Positions 6,852 through 17,101 of a stretch of 64,000 bases of DNA are shown piece after piece (position 1 is the first letter of the stretch; every line of letters begins with the position of its first letter). Under the pieces are notes generated by a model. The model worked only from the letters and a program-made list of their open reading frames with translations, was not told the origin of the DNA and did no database searches. A program made the position numbers and the translations under genes. Source of the DNA: Paraburkholderia graminis C4D1M. GTDB lineage: Bacteria; Pseudomonadota; Gammaproteobacteria; Burkholderiales; Burkholderiaceae. The stretch covers positions 245,179-309,178 of the forward strand of contig NZ_ABLD01000007.1 in NCBI RefSeq assembly GCF_000172415.1, in the 5' to 3' direction.

Positions 6852-9425
6852 ATGAAAGCCATTTCAGGGGGCATCCGCTATCTCAACCGGGTCGTGTCCG
6901 ATGCCGCGAAGGTCTCCGATTACAGCGTGTTGGCTGTGGGCCTGATCGGCACCGTTGGACATCCGGTGTACTGGTTGTGGTGGACGTTCATCGATCCGCA
7001 ACCGAACGAGAACCTGCTGATGCGGGTTGTCGGCACCGTAAGCTGCGCATTGCTGCTCCTGCGCCGTTTCTGGCCCGCAAGGACAGCGCGCCTCCTGCCG
7101 TGGTTTTACTTCGTAACGGTAGCGTACACGCTACCGTTTTTCTTCACTTACTACCTGCTGTCCGGTCATTACTCGATGCTCTGGTCGATGGCGGAACTGG
7201 GCATGGTGTTCTTTCTGATCGCCATCTTTCCGTCTTTCGTTGCCTTGTCGCTGAATCTTGCGCTCGGCATAGGCGCTGCTATTCTGTGCGCGCGAATCGT
7301 TATTCCGGAAGCCGTCCACGTCGATGCGCATCTCTTTCTCTACACCTATCTGCCGGTTTTCACGTTTGGCATTTTCGCCGGCATCACCTTCTCATACAGC
7401 AATCTGAAGGGGATCGTCGCACAGGCGAGAACCGGAGCGCTTCGCGCGCTTGCCGGGTCGATCGCTCATGAGATGCGCAATCCTCTCAGCCAGCTCAAGC
7501 ATGTTCTCGATAGAGTAGAAGAAGTCTTGCCCGCGGCAATAGGTCATGACTCGCCGCCGGCCGCATCACAGCGCCGGATTGCACTGCTGTATCGGCACCT
7601 GGCACACGGCCAGTTGTCGATTGAGCGCGGGTTGCGCATCATCGCGATGACACTTGACGAAGTCAGCGCGAAAGCCATCCGCCCTGATCAATTCACGTAT
7701 CTGAGTGCGGCGGCCGCAACGCGCAAGGCGCTGGACGAATACGGCTTCGGCGACCAGAACGAACGCGCGAGAGTCAGACTCGCCGTGCTCGAAGATTTCA
7801 CCTTCAAGGTCGACGAAACGGTTTATCTGTTTACGCTTTTCAACCTGATCAAGAATGCGCTGCATCACATTGCGGCGCATCCTTTGGCCACGCTCACGCT
7901 GACGGTGGATCGGCAAACAGTGATCGTGCACGACACCGGTCCGGGCATTGCGCCCGAAATCCTGCCGCATCTTTTCGAGCCGTTTCGCACGGCGGGCAAT
8001 TCCGCAGGCACGGGCCTCGGACTCGCTTACTGTCAGCGCGCAATGCGCGCGTTCGGCGGCACGATACGCTGCCGTTCCGAGGTCGGTCAGTTCACGCAGT
8101 TCACACTCGAATTTCCGCGCGTTTCCGAAAGCGAAGTCGCCCAGCACGAGCAGCACATGTTTAATCGTGCCGCCCCGTTTTTCGACGGCAAACGTATTCT
8201 CGTTGTCGATAACGATGCAGACCAGCGCGCGCGCGTTCAACGGGCACTGTCGAAGGTGGGCGCAAAGCCTGGTGAAGCAGCGGACGGCGAGGCCGCGCTC
8301 GCCGCGCTCAGCGAGTCCCAGCCGTGGGACCTGGTGCTGATGGACATCAACATGCCGACGCTTGACGGCTACACGGTGACCGAACGAATTCGCGCCGATC
8401 GTCGCAACCCGAACTGCAATGTGATCGTCGTCGCTTATACGGCGGAGCCGGGCAACGTGGCGCGATCTCTCGCGCGCCGCGCAGGCATGGACGAATTCGT
8501 CAGCAAGTCGGCGAGCATGGTCGAGTTGATCGGTGTTTTGCATAAGCTCTTCGAGAACGGTCATCGGCATGGCCGTACGCAGCGCTTCGATGGCTTCGTC
8601 GGCAGAACGATTCTGCTCGCGGACGACGACACCTACAGCAGACTGGTCGCGAAAGGCTATCTGGAGCGATTCGGCGCGACGGTCGTCGAAGCCGAGCATG
8701 GACCGGCCGTGCTGGCGCGCTTGCAGCAAGGCGTCGTTATCGACGCCATCGTGATGGATATGAACATGCCCGGCACGGGCGGCGTGGAGACCACCGCGCT
8801 GATCCGCGCGCGCTCCGATGCCTACGCGAGCGTGCCGATCATCGCGTTGACCAGTCAATCGGATCGCGAGGCGATAGAAAGCTGTCTCGCCGCGGGCATG
8901 AACGAAGTGATGACCAAGCCCGCGCAAATCGGCGCGCTATATGCAGCGCTGGCGCGGCAATTTGCACGCCATCGAGTGAACCATGTGACGGCAGACACGG
9001 TGTCGTCGCCGGAGAACACGTTGCCTGCGGGCAAGCTCGCCGCGTTGCATGAAGGTCCGTTGCTCGACGAGAAACATCTTCAGGAACTGGTCGCGCTGGA
9101 CTTGCTTGACCAGACATTCCTCAACGGCATCGAACAGATTCGCTCGACGGTGGCGCAACTCGCCGCGAGCGTTAGCGCGCGCGACTTCGACGCGACACGC
9201 GACGCCTTGCATGTGCTGCTCGGCGTCAGTGGCAATATCGGCGCAAAAGCGCTGCATCAGTTCGTGCGCCAGATTTATCCGCGCGTGCTGGAAGGCGAAT
9301 GGCCTGCTGAGGCAGACTGGCTCGCGCGAATCTGCTCGTTAAGCGACCGGTCGGCGCCCGCGTTGCAGACATATTTTGCTTCGGCGAAGGCGCCTGAGAA
9401 TCATCGCAAGACATTGAGCGACTAA
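6852..9425 (+). CDS. Hybrid sensor histidine kinase with CqsS/LqsS-like membrane domain, two receivers and Hpt
   Basis: An 857-residue phosphorelay protein. Residues about 24-185 hold six or so membrane segments with almost no periplasmic loops. TVGHPVYWLWW followed by PQPNEN at 35-53 recalls the membrane sensor of CqsS/LqsS/PhcS quorum-sensing kinases. HisKA has His206 in GSIAHEMRNPL, and HATPase_c has DTGPGIAPE and GTGLGLAYC. The first receiver has Asp498 (LMDINMP), the second Asp636 (VMDMNMP), and a C-terminal Hpt domain has His787 in ALHVLLGVSGNIGA. The relay therefore contains every step except a DNA-binding output, which must be encoded elsewhere. Probably co-transcribed with the ketosynthase (29-base gap). 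Family assignment of the sensor domain is by eye. Confidence 0.88.
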   Translation: MKAISGGIRYLNRVVSDAAKVSDYSVLAVGLIGTVGHPVYWLWWTFIDPQPNENLLMRVVGTVSCALLLLRRFWPARTARLLPWFYFVTVAYTLPFFFTYYLLSGHYSMLWSMAELGMVFFLIAIFPSFVALSLNLALGIGAAILCARIVIPEAVHVDAHLFLYTYLPVFTFGIFAGITFSYSNLKGIVAQARTGALRALAGSIAHEMRNPLSQLKHVLDRVEEVLPAAIGHDSPPAASQRRIALLYRHLAHGQLSIERGLRIIAMTLDEVSAKAIRPDQFTYLSAAAATRKALDEYGFGDQNERARVRLAVLEDFTFKVDETVYLFTLFNLIKNALHHIAAHPLATLTLTVDRQTVIVHDTGPGIAPEILPHLFEPFRTAGNSAGTGLGLAYCQRAMRAFGGTIRCRSEVGQFTQFTLEFPRVSESEVAQHEQHMFNRAAPFFDGKRILVVDNDADQRARVQRALSKVGAKPGEAADGEAALAALSESQPWDLVLMDINMPTLDGYTVTERIRADRRNPNCNVIVVAYTAEPGNVARSLARRAGMDEFVSKSASMVELIGVLHKLFENGHRHGRTQRFDGFVGRTILLADDDTYSRLVAKGYLERFGATVVEAEHGPAVLARLQQGVVIDAIVMDMNMPGTGGVETTALIRARSDAYASVPIIALTSQSDREAIESCLAAGMNEVMTKPAQIGALYAALARQFARHRVNHVTADTVSSPENTLPAGKLAALHEGPLLDEKHLQELVALDLLDQTFLNGIEQIRSTVAQLAASVSARDFDATRDALHVLLGVSGNIGAKALHQFVRQIYPRVLEGEWPAEADWLARICSLSDRSAPALQTYFASAKAPENHRKTLSD

Positions 9426-9494
9426 TGATCTTTCAAAACGCCTTGCTAACCGGCAGCACTAAACATACTTGCCTTTCAACTCACGGAGCCAACG

Positions 9495-10028
9495 ATGACT
9501 GAAACGATAGCCATTCGACGCATCCATGCCGACGAAGCAATGGCCTGTGTCGATTCGCTCGCCGATCTGCTGATCGACTGCGTGGAAGGCGGCGCGTCGG
9601 TCAGCTTCATGTTGCCTATCTCGCGGCAAACCGCGCTTCACTTCTGGCAACAGGTCGCGAATGGCGTGGCCCGCGACGAGCGAATCCTACTGGTTGCCGA
9701 ACGCGCTGACGGCAAGATCGTCGGCACCGTGCAACTGATCACGGCGCAGCCCGAGAACCAGCCTCATCGCGCGGATGTCGCGAAGATGCTCGTGCACCGA
9801 GACGCGAGGCGTCGCGGCATTGCGGCGCGTCTCATGACCGCCGCCGACGACGAAGCGCGCCGCGCCGGCAAGTCCGTACTCGTGCTCGATACCGTGACCG
9901 GCGGAGATGCCGAGCGGCTCTATGAGCGCGCAGGCTGGCAACGTGTCGGAGAAGTGCCGAACTATGCGTTAATGCCCGACGGCAGCTTTTGCGGCACTAC
10001 TTTCTTTCATAAGCAACTCATTGCATAA
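9495..10028 (+). CDS. GNAT family N-acetyltransferase
   Basis: A 177-residue single-domain acetyltransferase. The acetyl-CoA loop is visible as VHRDARRRGIAARLM (Q/RxxGxA type), preceded by the VGTVQL strand and followed by VLDTVTGGDAERLYERAGW, a common ending in this family. An ACGGAG ribosome site precedes the ATG. The substrate (small molecule or protein amine) is not predictable. It lies 70 bases after the hybrid kinase on the same strand, so co-transcription is possible but no link in function is evident. Confidence 0.88.
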   Translation: MTETIAIRRIHADEAMACVDSLADLLIDCVEGGASVSFMLPISRQTALHFWQQVANGVARDERILLVAERADGKIVGTVQLITAQPENQPHRADVAKMLVHRDARRRGIAARLMTAADDEARRAGKSVLVLDTVTGGDAERLYERAGWQRVGEVPNYALMPDGSFCGTTFFHKQLIA

Positions 10029-10035
10029 ACGTCGT

Positions 10036-10060
10036 AAAGCCATTCAATAAGCCGTGGCTT

Positions 10061-10062
<2 letters not shown>
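10036..10062. terminator. Bidirectional terminator between GNAT gene and hmp
   Basis: Perfect arms AAAGCCA (10036-10042) and TGGCTTT (10055-10061) enclose 12 bases. The right arm runs into TTTT on the plus strand and the left arm gives an A/T-rich tail on the minus strand. The two flanking genes converge here, which fits a shared terminator. Confidence 0.55.
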
Positions 10063-11287
<1,225 letters not shown>

Positions 11288-11380
11288 TCATGCGGTGCAC
11301 GCGTCGCGAGCGCGCGAGAGTCCATGAATAAACGCATGTAGCAAACCGCGTGACAGCGCAGCATCCGGTGAAAATTGGCG

Positions 11381-11415
11381 ACGGCTAATCATCAGTTACA
11401 CTGACCATTAGCCGT
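11381..11415. promoter_or_regulatory. Nested inverted repeat in the hmp / PAP2 divergent region
   Basis: ACGGCTAAT (11381-11389) pairs with ATTAGCCGT (11407-11415), and inside it TCAG (11392-11395) pairs with CTGA (11401-11404). The 35-base nested symmetry lies between divergently transcribed genes. It could be an operator for hmp or a structured leader of the PAP2 transcript. I cannot match it confidently to an NsrR or FNR site. Confidence 0.45.
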
Positions 11416-11438
11416 TTGATTGGGAACCCCACAAAAAG

Positions 11439-12131
11439 ATGAATAGCTTCGATATAACCATTGAGACATATCTTTCAAACATTCACTTCGGCTTGCACAC
11501 AACGCATGCAATACAGGCACTCGCCGATCTCTACACCTTCAAGGGTCTTCTGCTGATACCGGTGTTGTGGTGGATGTGGTTTCAATCCGGCGAGCGCAGT
11601 GCATGGCGGCGCGAAATGGTCATTGCAACGATACTCAGCGGTCTCGTCGCGCTTTTTGTAGGAAGAACGCTCACGCACTGGCTGCCGTTCAGAGTGCGCC
11701 CCGTCTACAGTTCCGAACTGAATCTGCACTTTGCGGCCGGCGTGTCCAAAGACGCGTTGCTGTCTTCGTGGAGTTCATTCCCCAGCGACCACGCGATGCT
11801 ATGGATGGCCATCGCCACCGGCATCTTTCTGATCTGCAAGCGCATCGGCGTGCTGGCGCTGATCTACACCGCGCTCTTTATCTGCGTCCCGCGTGCCTAT
11901 CTCGGCTTTCACTATCCGACGGATCTCCTCGTCGGCGCGGCAATCGGAATCGCGATCACGTGGGTCATGACACGCGAAGCCGTTCGCGCGCGTTACGCGG
12001 GCCCGCTATTGCGATTGAGCGAACGCTACCCAGGCCCTTCCGCGATGCTGGCCTTCGTGCTCTGTCTCGAACTCGTCACCCAGTTCGACGAACTGCGCAA
12101 GCTCGCGAGCAGCGTGCTGAAACATGTATAA
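11439..12131 (+). CDS. PAP2-superfamily membrane phosphatase
   Basis: A 230-residue integral membrane protein with about five or six hydrophobic helices. The phosphatase signature is partly visible: PSDH (SWSSFPSDHAML) and PRAYLGFHYPTDLLVG, the C3 motif with catalytic His and Asp. FRVRP stands where the first KxxxxxxRP motif is expected. Family members dephosphorylate undecaprenyl pyrophosphate, phosphatidate or similar lipid phosphates on the periplasmic face. The ribosome site is weak. Which lipid it uses cannot be told. Confidence 0.85.
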   Translation: MNSFDITIETYLSNIHFGLHTTHAIQALADLYTFKGLLLIPVLWWMWFQSGERSAWRREMVIATILSGLVALFVGRTLTHWLPFRVRPVYSSELNLHFAAGVSKDALLSSWSSFPSDHAMLWMAIATGIFLICKRIGVLALIYTALFICVPRAYLGFHYPTDLLVGAAIGIAITWVMTREAVRARYAGPLLRLSERYPGPSAMLAFVLCLELVTQFDELRKLASSVLKHV

Positions 12132-12148
12132 CGCGTGCGACGCAGGCT

Positions 12149-13888
12149 TTAACTGCCGATAGAAACGTACAGAAGCACCATCGGTGCCTTCGATGCGCCC
12201 GGCGTCGGCGCACGCAGCGGCACGCCATACGTGCAGCGAAAATCGACGAAACGCGACCATTGAAAACGCACGCCCGCGCCGACGCTAACGAGCGACCCAT
12301 GAGCGGGTTCCGCGAGTTGATCGTCGCGGTTCCACACATGGCCCGCGTCGACGAACACAAACGGTTGCGCGGCCGCGCCGCTCGCACCGAACTGCAACGC
12401 GGGCGCACGCAATTCCGTCTGCACGTTCCAGCCGCGATCGCCTAGCACGACGTACGGCTCGTAGCCTCGCACACTGGTCTCGCCGCCGAGGCCCATTTCC
12501 TCGCTCGGTAGCAGCGTATTCGGCGTCCACTGGAACGCGCCGCGCCCGGTCAACGTAAAGCCGCCCAGCACGATCGCGCGTTGCGCTGCGAGTTGCAGAT
12601 ACGCATAGCGGGCGGTCGCGCCTTGCCGCGCGGCGGCGAACGCGGCGTCGTTGTTCGAGCCGTCCAGTCCGCCAGGACTTCCCACGAGTGTCGCCGATAG
12701 GTGCCCGACGCCCGCGTCGCCCGGCTGACTGACATCGTAGGTAAGCAGAAACTGGTGGATGTGTGTGTTCGAGTTGAACACCTGAAAGCCGCCGAATTCC
12801 AGATTGTTGTTGCTGCGCTTGAAGTCATAGCCGAACTGAACGAGCTGCGCGGTATTCGTCGTGGTCGGCAGACGCCAGTCGTAGCGGACGCTCATCTGCG
12901 CGGAAATGCCCGTTTGCCCGTAACTGTCCGGCAGACGCGGCGTGCTCTGTGCATAGACGCCGAATAGTTCGATGCTGTCGTGCCACGGCAGCGGCGCAAT
13001 GTAGTTCAGCGCGTGAGCCATGAAGCGCGCGCGGTTCGGGCGTCCTTCAATGTCCGGGTTGCCGCTGAAGAAATCGTTGCTCGCCGTGAATTGATACGCG
13101 ACATGCTGATCGAGCCCAAACAGATTGCCGTAGTCGATGCCGGCAAAAAAGCGGTCGCGGCCGAGATCGCGCACGCCCGCGTTGTCGTAGCCGGCGCTCA
13201 CGCGAAGCGGCAGGCGGTCGTCGGTCTGCAGGATGACGTCGGTTGAATTCGCCGCTTCACCTGGCGCAAAGACCGCATCCACGCGTCGATAAGGATTGGC
13301 GTTGAGTACCGCGAGACCGAGCGAAACGTCCGACTGCAGAATCGGCGCGCCCGCTTCGAGCGGCATTTCACGTTTGAGCAGATCGTCGGAGAAATAGCGG
13401 TTGCCATTCGTGCGCACCTGTCCCAGCCGAAACTCCGCGACCTCGATATGCACGACGCCCGAACTCACGTCCTGCTCGGGCACGTACACATCCACGAGCG
13501 GTTTGCCGGCGGCGCGATAGCGCTCCACCACGGCACGGCGCATGTCGGCAAGGCGTCCGAACGTGAGGGGCTTGTCGAGATCGCTGTCGAACGAATGAAG
13601 AAACGCCGCGTCGAGCAGGGGCAAATCTTCGGCGGCAATGCGGGGCTGCGTTGTGGCGGCAGGAGCGCTCGCGCCGGCCGGTTGGAACACCAGTCCCTCG
13701 AGTCGGGACACTGCGATCTGCGCGGCATTCTCTTCCGATGGCGCGGAAGGTTGCGACGGCGCACTACGCGGAGTGGGCGGCGTCGGCTGCGGCGCAAGGT
13801 CTCGCCAGGCCTGCGCGAGCACGGCCGAAGAGTGAAGCGCCGCTGCTACGCAACACGCCATGCAACACGCCAGCAGCGCGCAGCGCAT
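12149..13888 (-). CDS. TpsB/FhaC-family two-partner secretion transporter (ShlB/HecB type)
   Basis: A 579-residue Omp85-superfamily outer-membrane protein that would export a large TpsA exoprotein. From ATG 13888 a signal peptide ends near VLAQA, and a proline-rich linker follows. POTRA regions are seen around LDAAFLHSFDS and RLGQVRTNGNRYFSDD, then the barrel begins at LPLRVSAGYDNAG with the conserved GRDRFFAGIDYGN stretch. Family length is about 550-590. No filamentous-haemagglutinin-like TpsA gene is next to it; the neighbouring adhesins are type Vc and self-exporting. The frame is open back to 14011 without a good ribosome site. Converges with the PAP2 gene. Confidence 0.87.
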   Translation of the reverse strand: MRCALLACCMACCVAAALHSSAVLAQAWRDLAPQPTPPTPRSAPSQPSAPSEENAAQIAVSRLEGLVFQPAGASAPAATTQPRIAAEDLPLLDAAFLHSFDSDLDKPLTFGRLADMRRAVVERYRAAGKPLVDVYVPEQDVSSGVVHIEVAEFRLGQVRTNGNRYFSDDLLKREMPLEAGAPILQSDVSLGLAVLNANPYRRVDAVFAPGEAANSTDVILQTDDRLPLRVSAGYDNAGVRDLGRDRFFAGIDYGNLFGLDQHVAYQFTASNDFFSGNPDIEGRPNRARFMAHALNYIAPLPWHDSIELFGVYAQSTPRLPDSYGQTGISAQMSVRYDWRLPTTTNTAQLVQFGYDFKRSNNNLEFGGFQVFNSNTHIHQFLLTYDVSQPGDAGVGHLSATLVGSPGGLDGSNNDAAFAAARQGATARYAYLQLAAQRAIVLGGFTLTGRGAFQWTPNTLLPSEEMGLGGETSVRGYEPYVVLGDRGWNVQTELRAPALQFGASGAAAQPFVFVDAGHVWNRDDQLAEPAHGSLVSVGAGVRFQWSRFVDFRCTYGVPLRAPTPGASKAPMVLLYVSIGS

Positions 13889-13931
13889 GCTGCCGACGCG
13901 CGCCAGCGCATCCGTCGATGAAATACGCCGC

Positions 13932-14036
13932 TTAACGCGCAAGCTGCGAGCGCAACACGGAATGCGGCGCATCGAACGGCATCGCACGCATGCCGTCGGC
14001 ACGGCTTGCATACGATGTCGGCGAAATACTGTTCAT
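13932..14036 (-). CDS. Possible 34-residue leader ORF upstream of the tpsB-like gene
   Basis: The only strong ribosome site upstream of the transporter (AGGAGACGTG) sits before ATG 14036, which opens a 34-codon frame (MNSISPTSYASRADG...) ending at TAA 13932-13934. That is 44 bases before the probable transporter start and in another frame. It may be a translated leader, or mark a lost reading frame in the 5' end of the transporter gene. No similarity is recognised. Confidence 0.3.
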   Translation of the reverse strand: MNSISPTSYASRADGMRAMPFDAPHSVLRSQLAR

Positions 14037-14386
14037 CACGTCTCCTGTCCCGCGCGAGGCGCGCCGCATGCTAATAAGTGGATTGGGCTCTCGCGAGGCG
14101 GCCCGATTGTGCGCACGCCCGTATTATTGCAGCGGCTTTCAGGCGCACAATGGGGCACGGATCGCGCGATCTCGACCTATTGCGCCTAAAGGTCTGCGGA
14201 ATTGGCCAGGGCATAAGCAGCGGCGCGCTGCAATGGGGCGCGAACCCAGGCTTTCCCCAATAGCAGCGAGGCGCCGCGCACAGGACGATGGATTGTCACT
14301 TCGCTCACGCAGCGCAGTGCTTCAATCCACTTGCGGTGTAGGCAGACGTTCTCTCGAAGCAGTAAAACGGTGCGATTGATAACGCA
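14037..14386. other. Intergenic region before the PAS hybrid kinase
   Basis: About 350 bases between the divergent tpsB-like leader and the kinase gene. A perfect 12-base palindrome GATCGCGCGATC lies at 14160-14171. There is no convincing ribosome site immediately before the kinase ATG at 14387. I see no further gene here; short open frames lack coding character. Confidence 0.4.
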
Positions 14387-17035
14387 ATGAGCAACAACGA
14401 TATTGCCGATCAGGTTCCGGCTCTTGTCTGGACCGCGGACGCGCGCGGAATTGTCACCTATACCAACATCGCTTGCCGCAACTACCTCGGCAATCCCTTC
14501 GCGCCGAACACCACGCTGCATTGGGACCAGTTCGTTCTCGAATGCGATGTGAAAAAAGTGCTCGACGCCTGGCGCAGCGCGCTCACGGCTGGCGAAAGCG
14601 CGAAGGTCAACGCGCGCCTGCAGCGCTTCGACGGCAAGTACCGCTGGCACAAGCTGCGCCTTCAGCCGATTTTCGACGACGCGCGCGTCGTCACTGGCGC
14701 ATGCGGCATCGCGATGGACATCGACGACTTCGTGAAGGCCGGCGAGGCTTACGAAATCGGCGAACGGCGTCTGCGCTTCGCGCTCGACGCAGCGCGCGTC
14801 GGCGCGTGGGAATGGGACATGGGCAGCCGCACGGCGCGCATCAGCGCGCAGCTCGCGCACATCTACGGGCTCGAGCAGCAGCAGGCGGAAGTGCCGTTGC
14901 AATGGCTCTTCGACAGAATCCCCGAAAGCCACCGCGCGTGGTTCGCGCGCGAGTTGACGGGGCGCCTGCACGAATGTGTGCCGTTCGAACTCGATTTCCC
15001 GATCGAACTCGAGGACGGACGCCGTTTGTGGCTGCGCACGCGCGGCGAAACGGACTGCGGCAGCGGCTCGGAAATCGAGCGCGTATTCGGCGTGACCTTC
15101 GACATCACCGAGCAGCACGACGCGCAAACCGAACGCGAACGCAGCGAGCAGCGCTATCGCGCGCTCGTCGAAGCGAGTTCGGAACTGACGTGGATTGCGG
15201 ACGCGGCGGGCCGTAACCATCAGCTCGGCAACTGGCACTCGTTCGCTCCGCAAGAGGGCTTAAGCACAGGCTGCGAATGGCTCGATCTCGTTCATCCCGA
15301 CGACCAGGACAGCGCGCGCGACAAGTGGTTGGGCATCGTCAAGGCCGAGCGGCCAGGCTCGATGACGTTCCGCTTGCGCCGGCGCGACGGCAGTTGGCGG
15401 ACCATGTCCGCGCGTGCCGCGCCGTTGCGCGACGACGACGGCACGCTGCGCGAATGGTTTTGCATGGCAACCGATGTGACCGACGAACGCGCGGCCGCGG
15501 CCGCACTCGAAGAGCGCAACCTGCGTCTTCAGGTCGCGATGCGCGCCGCGAAGATGATCATCGGGTATCTGTCGCTGGATTCGTGGACGGTCTGCTGGGA
15601 CACCGTCGACGCAATGCCCCGCGTGCTGGCCGGACCGATTGCGCTGTCGTATGACGCGGCGCTGCATCGCGTGCACGCTGAAGACCGCGCCGCGGTGGAC
15701 GCCGCGATGCGCCGCGTCGCGCTCACCGGCGAATTCGACGAGCCGCTCGAGTTCCGCATCGCGATGAACGGCCAGGAATGCTGGCTGCAAAGCCAGGCCG
15801 TGTTGCAACGCGACGCCGACGGCCGGCCGTGGCGCGTCATTGCGAGCGCGGTTGACATCACGCAGCGCAAGACGCTCGAACTTGCGCTGCGCGAAACGGA
15901 CCGCCGCAAGGACGAATTCCTCGCGATGCTCGCACACGAACTGCGCAATCCGCTCGCGCCGATGCGCAACGCGATTGCATTGCTGCGCCGGCAGAAAGAC
16001 GCGGGCATGAAGCCCGGCGAACTGGTCGGCATGCTCGGCCGGCAGGTCGATCATATGGCGCAACTCGTCGACGATCTGCTCGAAGTGTCGCGCATCACGC
16101 ACGGGCGCATCGTGCTTCGACGCGAGCCGCTCCTGCTCGGCACCGCGGTTTATGGCGCACTGGAAACCGTCTCGTCGATGGCGGCCTCGCGCGGCCAGCA
16201 CCTCACCGTGCGCTTGCCGCCTACGCCCGTCTGGCTGCATGCAGACCCGCTGCGTCTGTCGCAGATTCTCGTCAACGTATTGAACAACGCGTGCAAGTAC
16301 ACCGACCACGGCGGTAGCGTGTGCGTGACCGCGCTCGCCGACGAGCGCTTCGCGACCGTCACGATCGAGGACAACGGCAGCGGCATTTCGCCCGATCTGC
16401 TGCCGCACATCTTCGATCTTTTCGCGCAAGGCGAGCGCACGCTCGACCGCGCGCATGGCGGTCTCGGCATCGGCTTGTCGCTGGTGAAGAAGCTGGTCGA
16501 ACTGCACGGCGGCACAATCGAGATCGCTAGCCCCGGCCCTGGCCGCGGCGCGACGGTGTCGATCAGACTGCCGCTTTCGCATGCGCCGGAAACGGCCGCG
16601 CCGTCGCACGACGAACCGTCGGCGAGCGGTGCCTCGCATGCCGAGCGCGCTTCGCTGCATGTGCTCATCGTCGACGACAACAAGGACGCCGCCGACTCGC
16701 TCGCCCTGCTCTGCGAGAGCGAGGGCTATCACGTCGATGTCGCGTATGGCGCGCAGGATGCGCTCGCGAAAGCCGAGGCCGAGCCGGTGGATGCCGCGCT
16801 GCTCGACATCGGTCTGCCCGACACGGACGGCTACGAACTCGCGAGGCTGATTCGCCAGAAGGGCGAGACGCGGCCCGTGCTGATCGCGGTGACGGGCTAC
16901 GGCCAGGCCGACGATCATCTGCGTGTGCAGGCGGCCGGCTTCGACCATCATCTCGTCAAGCCGGTCGACATCGAGTACCTGATGTCGCTGCTCGCGGAAC
17001 TCTCGCCCGCCGCGGCGTCGCCGCATGCGGAGTGA
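14387..17035 (+). CDS. PAS-domain hybrid sensor histidine kinase with C-terminal receiver
   Basis: An 882-residue soluble kinase with no membrane segments. Three or four PAS/PAC units fill residues 1-500 (VPALVWTADARG, then a repeat at ELTWIADAAG, each closed by a GVTFDITE or ATDVTDE motif). HisKA follows with His517 in MLAHELRNPLAPM, HATPase_c has DNGSGISPD and GLGIGLSLV, and a receiver has Asp807 in LLDIGLPDTDG. It would sense an internal cue such as redox, oxygen or a small ligand. No cognate response regulator lies beside it, so it is an orphan. It converges with the OmpA-lipoprotein/adhesin genes. Confidence 0.93.
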   Translation: MSNNDIADQVPALVWTADARGIVTYTNIACRNYLGNPFAPNTTLHWDQFVLECDVKKVLDAWRSALTAGESAKVNARLQRFDGKYRWHKLRLQPIFDDARVVTGACGIAMDIDDFVKAGEAYEIGERRLRFALDAARVGAWEWDMGSRTARISAQLAHIYGLEQQQAEVPLQWLFDRIPESHRAWFARELTGRLHECVPFELDFPIELEDGRRLWLRTRGETDCGSGSEIERVFGVTFDITEQHDAQTERERSEQRYRALVEASSELTWIADAAGRNHQLGNWHSFAPQEGLSTGCEWLDLVHPDDQDSARDKWLGIVKAERPGSMTFRLRRRDGSWRTMSARAAPLRDDDGTLREWFCMATDVTDERAAAAALEERNLRLQVAMRAAKMIIGYLSLDSWTVCWDTVDAMPRVLAGPIALSYDAALHRVHAEDRAAVDAAMRRVALTGEFDEPLEFRIAMNGQECWLQSQAVLQRDADGRPWRVIASAVDITQRKTLELALRETDRRKDEFLAMLAHELRNPLAPMRNAIALLRRQKDAGMKPGELVGMLGRQVDHMAQLVDDLLEVSRITHGRIVLRREPLLLGTAVYGALETVSSMAASRGQHLTVRLPPTPVWLHADPLRLSQILVNVLNNACKYTDHGGSVCVTALADERFATVTIEDNGSGISPDLLPHIFDLFAQGERTLDRAHGGLGIGLSLVKKLVELHGGTIEIASPGPGRGATVSIRLPLSHAPETAAPSHDEPSASGASHAERASLHVLIVDDNKDAADSLALLCESEGYHVDVAYGAQDALAKAEAEPVDAALLDIGLPDTDGYELARLIRQKGETRPVLIAVTGYGQADDHLRVQAAGFDHHLVKPVDIEYLMSLLAELSPAAASPHAE

Positions 17036-17101
17036 AGCATCGAACGCAGCATTAAGCCGGGAGCGGTGCATCAAGCCACCCGCGCCGCCCCCACGCTCAC
17101 A

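Noticed and set aside
14160..14171. GATCGCGCGATC palindrome as a regulatory site
   Set aside because: Short self-complementary GC-rich words are expected often in this genome; nothing else supports a function.
15260..17074. 604-codon minus-strand frame opposite the PAS hybrid kinase
   Set aside because: Antisense shadow of a well-supported kinase, caused by high third-position GC.
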